Below are positions 11,039 through 21,272 of a stretch of DNA of 64,000 nucleotides, piece by piece. Numbering within the stretch: the stretch's first letter is position 1; each line of letters starts with the position of its first letter. A program made the position numbers and the translations under genes. The notes below the pieces were generated by a model. It saw only the letters and a program-made list of their open reading frames with translations. It was not told where the DNA came from and did not search any database. This DNA is from Nematostella vectensis (taxonomy: Eukaryota > Cnidaria > Anthozoa > Actiniaria > Edwardsiidae), in NCBI RefSeq assembly GCF_932526225.1, contig NC_064034.1:17248887-17312886 (forward strand). Direction: 5' to 3'.

Positions 11039-12647
11039 TTCCTGTCAGCCCCCTTTGTTTGTCATTCTTGCAAAACGCCAAGTTTGAGAAATTATCCGTT
11101 TCCATCGGCTGATTTGGAAAGTCTATTGCGATATTCAAAACCGAAATTGGTAAAACACGTATACAACTTTGTTTTTAGATGGTTATAATGGATTCTTTTT
11201 GAATAATTTGTCTTCCAATTCATGATGAAAACAATAACAAATGCGTTGAGAGGTCTCAACTATAAACACGATACTAATTGAGTATCAAGCCGAAAAAGGA
11301 TTTGAATTAATTGGAAAAGATGGTTTAATCAATTAGGAGAGATATATTAAGATATATTATTATAATATATTGTAATCGCAACATCAAAGGATAGTTCTAT
11401 ATTTTTACGTGTAATCATGTACAATCGTTAGTGACGGGTAAAAAGGTTGGGAAGAACGATCATTGCTATTAGATAAGATCAGTTACTACAACTACATACT
11501 TCTCGGTAATGTTATGCTGTGATAATATTCTTATAATTTTTTTTATTTATAATATTCTAGATGATATAATTTGTGCATTCTAAATGTTTTTTAAACATTT
11601 AAGTTAAAATTACTCATAGCTCATAATATACTCGTATAAACCTGAATCCTAAAGTGTTGAATATTGAATATCAAATACCAGTCAATCTGTATTATACATG
11701 AATAAAAGCGGTTCTTTACAAGTCAACATGTTTTCTTGGGTAACAAATAAGTTTTTTTTTAATTTTCTAGAGGTCATCACGTTCTGACACAAATCAGTAT
11801 CAGATTCAGGCACGTTCCCCAGGGGGGGGTGCGCGCTCAACCCCACCCTCCCCTCCCCCAACTTGGCCGCCAAAAAGTGGGTCATTCCTTATTAGAGGAT
11901 CATCAAATCCATTTCCCATTATCTACGACTGTGCATCCCTTTTCCCCCCAACAAATCCTGGATACGCACATGAGGTTTAAATAAATTAGTCTTCCTAGGA
12001 AAGCTCAGAGGCGGCGCGCATTATACATACAGTGCTATCAATAACAGCAAAACATTTTGTATAACATTTCAATAAGTATGCGCACAATGCATCATGGGAT
12101 ATATATCTTTTCTCCTGGATCACGAACCGAGCGGATTATGTGACGCAGACAGATTTGCTTTCGCTTTATCACGAGAAGTATTTCGATACAACTAGACGTC
12201 GATATTTGACGTTGATATTTTGTTTCAAATATTGTTCCTATTGCCGTGCATAAGCTATACAGCTGTCAAAAGATTCCCAACAAGATTTTTTTGAGAAATC
12301 AATTAAAAACAGCTTTGAGTATGATCATCTTACGCTCTTGCTATTGGCATTTTTACCGGTTAATTTTACATATAAAAGTCTTATATCTTGAATGGGCCCT
12401 CTTTTATAAATAAATTTTCCATAAAAAAGGTACTGCCACCGTTTTTTTCTTTGACAGATGCATTTTGGTGTGTGATTGAGGCGCCTTTTTTTAATCATAA
12501 AAGCAGATGGGAGTAAATGTTGATGTGTTTAAGGGTTAATCATAGGAGGAATACCTGTTAATGGGAAAGGGAAAACATTTATGGAAGGCTTTTATCTGAA
12601 CCTTGAGCGTTTTGTTGTTTTACAAAACGGAATCATTTAATTTCGCT
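11039..12647. other. Spacer without recognisable gene
   Basis: AT-rich single-copy sequence between copies A and B of the PAN/LamG family. Open frames are short and of random composition. It must hold the promoter and 5' untranslated region of copy B, but I see no motif I would assign with confidence. Confidence 0.6.
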
Positions 12648-14336
12648 ATGGTTTTGCTAAGTGCTTGGTTAATCTTTATTTCAAATTTTCTAACAAAAAC
12701 AGACTGTTTTGACGCGTTTACTGTCAGCGAGAAGGTCTTGGTGAGTTCTGCTAAGGCTTCGTGGCTCTTAACCTCGCTTGAGTGGTACCATTGCCTCCTC
12801 GCCTGCCAAGAAAATCCTCTCTGCGTTTCGTACAACTATCGGGGAGAAAAACAAGAATGCGAGCTCAGCACTGAAGGCCTTCTAGCTCAATGTGATAAAG
12901 ACAAAGTTTTACACTTTGAGAGAGGAGCGATATTCAATCAGATTCGGCTTTTTGTTTCCAAGGTAAGGTGATGTTTATCAGTTTTATCATGCAAAACATC
13001 TAACAATACGTTACACGTTTTACGTTTCTAAAGGGGCACATTAAACGTTTTAGAGAGACACATTTTACGATTTTAAAAATACACATTTACGCGCAGGTTT
13101 TTTTACGAAAACATTTAACTACTACTACTACTTCTTTAAATGATATTTATTCATTTTTAACTATTTTTTGTTTCTAAGATTGACGAAAAACGAGGTGCTA
13201 TTAAAGAAACGCATTGCAAAACCGAGTCTTCTTCTAACGTGACCAATAGCACGGCCGAAGGAACGAATAGCACGACTGGAGGGGCAAATAGCACGACTAG
13301 AGGGACGAATAGCACGACAGGAGGGACGAATAGCACGACTAGAGGGACGAATAGCACGACAGGAGGGACGAATAGCACGATTGAAGGGACGAATAGCACG
13401 ACTGCAGGGACGAATAGTACGACTAGAGGGACGAATAGCACGACTGCAGGGACGAATAGCACGACAGGAGGGACAAATAGCACGACTGGAGAGACGAATA
13501 GCGCGACTGAAGGGACGAATAGCACTACTAGAGGGACGAATAGCACAACAGGAGGGACAAATAGCACGACTGGAGAGACGAATAGCGCGACTGAAGGGAC
13601 GAATAGTACGACTGGAGGGACGAATAGCACGACTGCAGGGACGAATAGCACGACAGGAGGGACAAATAGCACGACTGGAGAGACGAATAGCGCGACTGAA
13701 GGGACGAATAGCACGACTAGAGAGACGAATAGCACGACAGGAGGGACGAATAGCACGACAGGAGGGACAAATAGCACGACTGGAGAGACGAATAGCGCGA
13801 CTGAAGGGACGAATAGCACTACTAGAGGGACGAATAGCACGACAGGAGGGACAAATAGCACGACTGGAGAGACGAATAGCGCGACTGAAGGGACAAATAG
13901 CACGACTGGAGAGACGAATAGCGCGACTGAAGGGACGAATAGTACGACTGGAGGGACCAATAGCACGACAGGAGGGACAAATAGCGCGACTGAAGGAACG
14001 AATAGCACGACTGGAGGGACGAATAGCACGACTGGAGGGACGAATAGCACGACTGGGGGGTTGAATAGCACGACTGGAGGGACGAATAGCACGACTGGAG
14101 GGACGAATAGCACGGCCGAAGGGACGAATAGTACGACTGGAGGGACGAATAATACTGCTGGAGGTACGAATAATAAGACTGGAAGGACGAATAATACGAC
14201 TGGAGGGTTGAATGGCACGACTGAAGGAAAGAATAGCTCGACTGGATGGACGAGTAATACGGTCGGAGGGACGAAAAGCACGACTGGAGGGACGAGAGGG
14301 GAGCGATATTCAACCAGATCCGGGCCTTTTATTTAA
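12648..14336 (+). pseudogene. PAN - (TNSTTGG)n protein, copy B, truncated before LamG
   Basis: Exon 1 (12648-12962) encodes a signal peptide (MVLLSAWLIFISNFLTK) and the same PAN module as copy A; from about 12742 onwards exon and intron are nearly identical to copy A while the signal-peptide part differs. Exon 2 (13179 on) carries about 50 TNSTTGG-type heptads with longer-period internal duplications. At about 14290 the repeat runs directly into a displaced copy of the 3' end of the PAN exon (GGAGCGATATTCAA) joined out of frame, giving a stop at 14334-14336 just before a donor-like AAAG|GTAAAA. No LamG exon follows before copy C. It may still make a secreted stalk protein without the LamG end, or use the remnant exons of copy C. 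Confidence 0.65.
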
Positions 14337-14974
14337 AGGTAAAAAGTAGTAGTTGTATTGCAATGTGAATCTTTGAAAATCTATGTGCTAAAAAAAAACG
14401 TTATTTGAAATTATTATTTGCATCTTAAAAACTTGTATTGAGTAGATATTTAAACTGGGCTCGATTAGAAGAGACCGAAAAGTTTTTTCCTGCATATTAA
14501 AACTCCACCAATACGACGCTAAAATTGATACCATATACGATAAATAGAAATATAGAAGTAATTCATATTACATCATTTCACTTTTTTTGGAACTTTCGGT
14601 CAATAAAGAACTGAAAATCGCACTTTGAAGGGAGTCGTTGGGTTACCTGTTGTGTCACATGACAAGACGCGCCCGCGGTATTAGATTAGCATAAAGTGGC
14701 TAAAGTGGCCGGCTTGCCCTAACTATCGTGAATATTTGGCGTCGAAAAAAAAAAGTTTCTTTTCAATATCTGACGAAATGAATTTGGTAGTGCTAAAGAT
14801 TAAGATGTTTAGTACCGGTGTGCCGAATTTGGTGGAATTTCGGGTATTTACTCGAGGGTCTAGGTAGTCGCCTAATTGACGGTCTGACCGGAACAAGCCT
14901 GACCGGGAACCGACGGGGAAAATTTCTACCTTTTCATGACTGATTAATTATAAATCTATGTTTTTTTTCTCGAG

Positions 14975-16465
14975 ATTAATGAAAAACATGGCGCTACACA
15001 AGAAATAAATGGCACGGCCCAAAAGACTAATAACACGACCGAGATAACGAATGGCACGACAGACATGACAAATAACACGACCGAAATGACGAATAACACG
15101 ACCGAGATAACGACTAGCACGACAGACATGACGGGTAACACGACCGAAATGACAAATAGAACGACCGATATGACGGATAACACGACAGACGTAACGAATA
15201 GCACGACAGACATGACGAATAGCTCAATCGAAATGACGAATAGCACGACTGATGTAACGGATAACACGACCGAAATGACGAATAGCACGACTGATGTAAC
15301 GGATAACACGACCGAAATGACTAATAGCACAACCGTCACGACGGATGGCACGACTGTTTTGACGAGAGATATTACGACCAAAGAGACAAATGAAACGACG
15401 AACAACACGACCGAAATGACAAATAGCACAACCGTCACGAAGGATTGCGAGACAGTTATGACGAGAAATATTACGACCAAATAGATGAGACGACTGAAAT
15501 GACGAACATAACGGCCGAAATGACGAATAGTACGACCAAAAAGATGAATAACACGACCGAAATGACGAATAACAGGACCAATATGACGAATAGCACGGCC
15601 GGAGGGGCCGAATGACACGACTGAGATGACGAATAACATGACTGAAAAAATGAATGCTACCACCGAAGGAAATAATGGCACTACCAAAAACACGACCGAT
15701 AGTGTGCCGGAGAGCATGGAATCACAATCAATAAACGGTAACAGGAAAATTGTTCTGGTTGCGTCCTTTTTTGTTCATGCTTATAAACAAGAGAAAAATT
15801 GGGGCCTCGCGCGTCTCTCCTATTAATAACAAGCCAACCTAGCTGCTCCTAAACTCAAGCAATGTTCGATGCTCTGGAATCAGTGCAGTCAACAAGACTC
15901 GCATTTCAAACTCGGTTTTGTTTCTTAGGAATGCGCGCGCCGTGATGTCCAATGTGCATATGAACTGAAATCACCAACTCTTATCAACCAATGAGTGTGT
16001 TTTTTCAGTGCGGTAGCAGGCCTCGAAATACTGCGGTGGGGGAGGGGGGGGCACATGCCCCCAGTGCCCCACCCCCTGCTACGGCCCTTGTTACATATAA
16101 CAATCTACTACAAAAAGACGCATTTCAACAAACGTGCTGGCTCTTAGACGTGCTATCGTTAAGCTTAAAAACCTTTAGTGTTGAAGAAGCGCAAGCTTTC
16201 TACCCTTTGAATAACACCTACAAGGCACGGAATGTCAGTCACCATGGCAACCAATCCAGTTTCGTGGGTGGTGACGTCATCAACGCGACGGGACCAAAGG
16301 GGGACTTAGGCGGAGCTATGTTATAATGAATAAAATGCGTCTTGGAGTGGTGCACACCAATAACTCTCACTACCAGTTATAAGTAGAATGACTTGCTTGG
16401 TGTAGTTTGATTACATGCTTGGTGACAAGCAAATTGAAGAAATAAAAAGTGTATGTGGACCATAA
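14975..16465 (+). pseudogene. PAN/LamG family, copy C remnant
   Basis: Starts after an acceptor at 14974 with INEKHGATQEING, the same exon-2 opening as copies A and B, followed by about 33 heptads of the variant TNNTTEM type. The frame is broken by TAG at 15482-15484 and further shifts; the array ends near 15735 with a donor-like ACG|GTAACA. A LamG exon begins at about 16179 (QAFYPLNNTYKARNVSHHGN, then DVINATGPKGDLGGAM) but stops at 16326; only the last 60 bp of a LamG exon follow at 16406-16465 (FDYMLGDKQIEEIKSVC). The middle 450 bp or so of the domain has been deleted. No PAN exon of its own is present. Confidence 0.75.
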
Positions 16466-16507
16466 TAAAATTCCTACAATTCGTGTAAAGCCATTTCGTA
16501 GGTGGTA

Positions 16508-16648
16508 GAGTGGTTTTTAAAAACCCGTGAAATACTATTTAATTTATTTAGTACTAATACATTGTAATGTCTTTGTTCTCTTTTGTTCTGGCTTGACTAT
16601 TACATTTTAACAACTACATTTTGTTGCACGGGATTTTGAAAACCACTC
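16508..16648. mobile_element. 141-bp TIR element flanked by TA
   Basis: Ends GAGTGGTTTTTAAAAACCCG and the complement of CGGGATTTTGAAAACCACTC form a 22-bp inverted repeat with two mismatches; a TA dinucleotide flanks both sides, as expected for a Tc1/mariner-type non-autonomous element. It lies just downstream of the copy C remnant; the rest of 16649-17126 has no gene that I can see. Confidence 0.7.
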
Positions 16649-17126
16649 TAAGTGAAAAAGGAAAGTATTCCACGAACTAACAAATGGACTTTATATTCAC
16701 TGGAAAATAATACATATAATCCAACAAACAGGCCGAACATTTAATCAGCAATACTATTGAAGTGCATGTTTTGTGACAATTACAGTCTATCATATAATTT
16801 TGAAAAGATAGTTAATAATTTGATAAGCAAATTCATTATCTATTAAAATATAATACTCGCTTACAATGGAATAATAAAAACACGACTTATATACTGATAC
16901 GAATTTGACGCCTGGATAAACTGGTTCAATACGAAAGTCATTTAAAGCTTTACTTGCACTGATAAGTTTATTGGTACCTATTGGAAAGGTAAAAGCATGA
17001 ATTTAAAACAAATTCAAATGACTCAGCCAGGGCTCCTGGATTTCTTCCCTAGATAATTGTGTATAATGTTTAACTCCATAAAATTCCACACCCACCCACC
17101 CATTTGTGAAGGATGCCCCCCCTACC

Positions 17127-20100
17127 CTAACTGGTCTTTCCTTTTTGTTGCATTTCTCGAGCCTTCACCATGGATTTAAGAGCTCTTGCTCTAAACTCTA
17201 ACTCCCTAAGCTCCGCCTCTGCCATAACAAGTGCTTCGTGGTCATCACTCTCTTCAGTTTCATCAATGGCCATCTCTTTATTACCTGGTGGTCACATGAA
17301 ACAAAGCAGGAAGCATTACTAAGGGGATTTTAGAATAAAGTGGAATTATGTGTAGCAATACACATCTTTCTTTCAGGGAAATGTGTGTGCAAAAGATACA
17401 AGGCATGCCTTTACTAACTGAGCTTTCAAAAGAACTTTGCAATTTATTTACTCAATTATTCAATAAACAAAATGCAATAATCTCCTCAAATCAGCCGATG
17501 GAAATGGATGCTTGGTATTTTGCTAAAGGGTAAGCAGAAGTAGCCTGCTTGAAGACATTGGAGTTTTTTATCCGTTGAGAAAACCTGGAGTTCACTATTT
17601 GGGACCATTTTGGAAAATACGGATGCACCAACTGCTCTGCATTGAAATTTTCAAAAACTGTGACAAAATAGTGAGCTCTGGGTTTTCTCGCTGAATAAAA
17701 AAAACTCAATGTCTTCAAGAAGGCTAAAGAGAAGGAGGCTTACAGTGATGTAAAAGAAGCATTACATACCATCATCTTGTTGAGTTGTCTTGTCATCTTG
17801 TGTCCCCCTTCCCTCTACAAGCTCATCAATCTCGTCCTGATTGGGAGATATACTCATTTCTTGGAGAATGTCAATCTTCTCAGGATCTGCATCCTCTTGC
17901 TTCCTTCTACATTCTGGAATCTTTTTCTAGTTATAAGACATAAATCAAGAGTCAAGTAAGTGTCAAATAGAGTTGCAATCCCTGCATATGTTCACTCTTG
18001 ATCCGTTTACAAGATGAGATAGTCACTGTGCAGGGGTGTGTCTAGAGAAAAACTCAGGGTGGGGTACAAAGTAGTAACCCAATGACCACAGATCAATTTA
18101 GTTCAAATTGGCATCTTAAGCTCTTGTAATATGTCACCATATATATATAGAAACATTTTCCATCCCAAATAAAATATACACCAATAAAGTCAATCTAGTC
18201 ACATGAGAAGGATGAGTGCCAGACCCCCCCTGGACACAAGCCTGCTGTGGCATACATTACTGAATTAAAGTACCTAAACATTTTTAGGGATGGTGCATAG
18301 ACTGTGGTCTAAACACTTAAAGTGTGTGGACTCCACCCAATGCATGGAGTTTTCCTACAGTATGTTTTGAAGTTTATTACATATGTGGATAATTATCTAA
18401 AAGTACAGTGGTGTGATAATTCTGAAAATTAAGGAAACTCAGTGAAATGTTTGATTACTTGGAATAAAAACAGCCCTTCCTGGTAAAAGAAAAAAGCCTT
18501 ATCAATTCCATGTTTATTGCACAAAGGCACTGCCTCAGTCATGGTTAAAAAGCTAAAGTATTCTTAGAAACACTTTTTTGCAAAACATAACTACATGGAT
18601 TTTACCTTCTTTGGCTCCTGGGGCATTTCTTCTTCAGCACCCTGTGGTTTCTCTTCTTGGGCAGCCTGTGGTATATCCTCTTGGGAAGCCTGTGGATTCT
18701 CCTTCTGGACTACCTTTGGTCTTTCGCCTTGTTCCTCATTACTTTCGTCAGATGACGAAGAGAGCATTTCTTCGCCAGCAATAATATGTCGAAGCCTTTT
18801 TTGAGACATGATTTCAAGTTGTTCAAGACAAAGACCTTTTAGTTCTTTTAAATCCATTCCCTGAAAATAAAAATAATGCTTTGAGTACTATAAAATGCTA
18901 TTTAAATTATACATGGTTTAAATGGTGAGCATAACTAGAAAAGTTAAGCCACAAAAAACAGGGAGTGGGTAATACAATTAATTTGCAAAATTTGCCATCC
19001 CAAGATGTTCGCCTCATCATTTGTGTGGAAGAGAATGCCTTCAGCAACCACCATCTTCAGCAACCACCATTAATGGAGATGTTATTCTGTGTATCTGGAT
19101 CTAAGCCTATGTTGCGTCTATAGCCAGCTATTAAGCGCTTTACAGAGTCTTGAGTTTCAACTACAACACAAGCTAATGAGAAAGTCTTGCCTTGCTTTGT
19201 GGAAAGTCTTTTAAGTCTCTTAATAAGGGGCTAGTATGGTGCATGCGTGTACAGCCAGTAGCTAGCCATAGCAGATAAGTGACTGCATCATGCTAACTGT
19301 TTTGATAACCCACTCACCTAATCTTCTCTTAACCATATCATGATAAAAGTCCTGGTTATATTGGTAAATTGAAAACCAAAATAGAACAAAGAGATGTGGA
19401 TCCATTATCGGATCTAGGGGTAGGGTTAAGGTTGAGGTTTGAGGTTTTAATCCCCCCTTTGGCAGGGCTGCCAGAAAACAAGATGTAACTTTGTCACTGA
19501 GCCAAACCCCCACTTTAGCGAAAAGCTAGAACCGCCCCTGGGATCTATACCTTTAATATCTCTGGTAGTAGATTCTTTATCTCCTTTTTTGGCACAATAC
19601 TAAATATTTGCTTGTGGAGTTCCTCTTTGTTATCTACGTAGTGAGATAGTGGATGAATATCATTAGGCTCTTCATCTGATTCATCAATGTGTGCAGATGA
19701 TTTCTTCTTCTTGTGTTTCTGTCTTTTGCTATGAGACGATGGGTCTGTCTCACTTGAAGACTTAGATCTTTTGTGTTTGGAGTGACTTCTGAAATGAAAA
19801 AATTCAATAATCAGGCCCGTAGCCAGGGTGTTGAGTTGGGGGGTTTGTTTACCCATTTAGCGGACCATTTTCTCTTAAAGGTAGCTCGCCCTAGCTTACA
19901 GTGGTGCTCAATTTCCTTCATTAGAGCACACCTTCTATAGTGAGTGGGGTGGTTATTCCAAACCCCCTGAACCCCCCTGACTACGAATAATGGATCAAAG
20001 ATGAACAGTTAAATGTGTTAACAGATCCAACATCAATTGCTTCCCTGTTGACCACATGACAAAGGAAATATTTGCAAATTACCTCCTGCAACCACGTAGT

Positions 20101-20890
20101 ATGTTGAAAAGTGGGGCGCAGTTGACAATTTAAAAAAAAAAGAAAAAAATGTTTTCAGTCTTTCTTTTTTAAATTATTTTTGTTTCTTTTTAGTGCAAAA
20201 AAGTGGTGGGGCTGGGTGCGGCCCCCCAGACCCTTCCCTCCGCAGTGCCTGACCTCACAGACTCACAGCAACCCTAAAGTCCCAGCCTTAGTTCCAGGAT
20301 CACTGAGCCAGCAATGTTGGTTGTTTTGGCTAGCAATGCTGGTGTACTTTGCATAGCTATTGGTCAAATCTCAAATAATATTTTTCTGGAAAACATTTTT
20401 TTTCTGGAAAATAGCTAAGTCTAATTGGGTTCTGGATTGTGGTATGGTACGATATTAGTAGCAGTGATCAGTGTCATTCTGCAGTGTCAATAGACAGGGA
20501 GGGTGGCCCCCCTTCAGGCAGCCAAAAATACAGTAAATGTATGAGACATTATCCAAAATACAGGAGAAAATGCCTTAAAAGGGCCTTTTGGACGGCTACG
20601 CCATTGATTCTTCAGAGTATGGAACAAGCTCAAGTCTCTGATGCTACTATAGATATGATGTAATAAGTCTCCGATGCTACTATACTGTAGATATAATATG
20701 AGCAATACAAAAACGAGCGTTTATAAAATCTGGTGGGGGATTTCAATCTATTCTTACCTAAATTATCGTACGGATACACTGTGTAAGTAACATACCTGTG
20801 TTTGTGCTTTCTCTTTTTCGCTTTCTTCACTTTCTTTTCCGCAATATGTGTAGAGGAATCGGGAGAGACACCACCATTTGATCTGTCCAT
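17127..20890 (-). CDS. CAAP1: CAAP1-like (caspase activity and apoptosis inhibitor 1 family) protein
   Basis: Five exons, transcribed right to left: 20796-20890, 19551-19788, 18606-18860, 17770-17926, 17127-17284; all phases fit, giving 300 residues from MDRSNGGVSPDSS to MQQKGKTS-stop. The N-terminal third is basic and serine-rich (KKVKKAKKRKHKHR, SKSSSETDPSSHSKRQKHKK), like a nuclear localisation region. Then come the family's helical core (HYVDNKEELHKQIFSIVPKK, LPEILKGMDLKELKGLCLEQ, MSQKRLRHIIAGEE), an acidic low-complexity stretch, and the C-terminal helix AEAELRELEFRARALKSMVK. The order matches CAAP1, which in vertebrates modulates caspase activation; the role here is inferred from the family. 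The alternative is another small nuclear protein with the same helix motif. Confidence 0.75.
17533..17727. mobile_element. Foldback element in CAAP1 intron 4
   Basis: The left end (AGCCTGCTTGAAGACATTGG and on through GTTGAGAAAACC) is repeated in inverted orientation at the right end (GGTTTTCTCGCTGAATAAAA then CTCAATGTCTTCAAGAAGGC). The arms are about 60 bp with several mismatches. Non-coding. Confidence 0.65.
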
Positions 20891-21272
20891 TGCGCTTTAC
20901 CAGGCAACCATTTACAGGCTCTGTTCTCCAATAAGAATTCACAACTACGCTTTCATTGGAGTTCCTGGGAGGCAAAAAGGTTAGGTAATCCTTTCTACAT
21001 TGTTTTAGAACTGAGAGCGTCACATTTTTTAGGTTTCAGAGTAAAACAAAAATCGCCGCCATTGCTGCCTCCTTGTTTTGTTTGCAATGACCGTAGGAGT
21101 CTGGGTAGTACCGGTGCTAGGAACGCCTGGACAAAAGCTACACAACATTCGAAAAAGTTGCATCATGTTACGGAAAACATAGAAAAGGTCACTCAAATCA
21201 TTCCCTCAGTCGGCGATAATTCGCTGACTACCACTCTTGACTACAACAGCCAGGGTGTGCTTATAATCTGCA
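20891..21272. promoter_or_regulatory. Probable bidirectional promoter of CAAP1 and OMA1
   Basis: The two predicted start codons face away from each other and are 382 bp apart. The interval must hold both promoters and both 5' untranslated regions unless further non-coding exons exist. I see no convincing TATA box. An open frame from 21062 overlaps the OMA1 start region in another frame and resembles nothing known. Confidence 0.45.
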
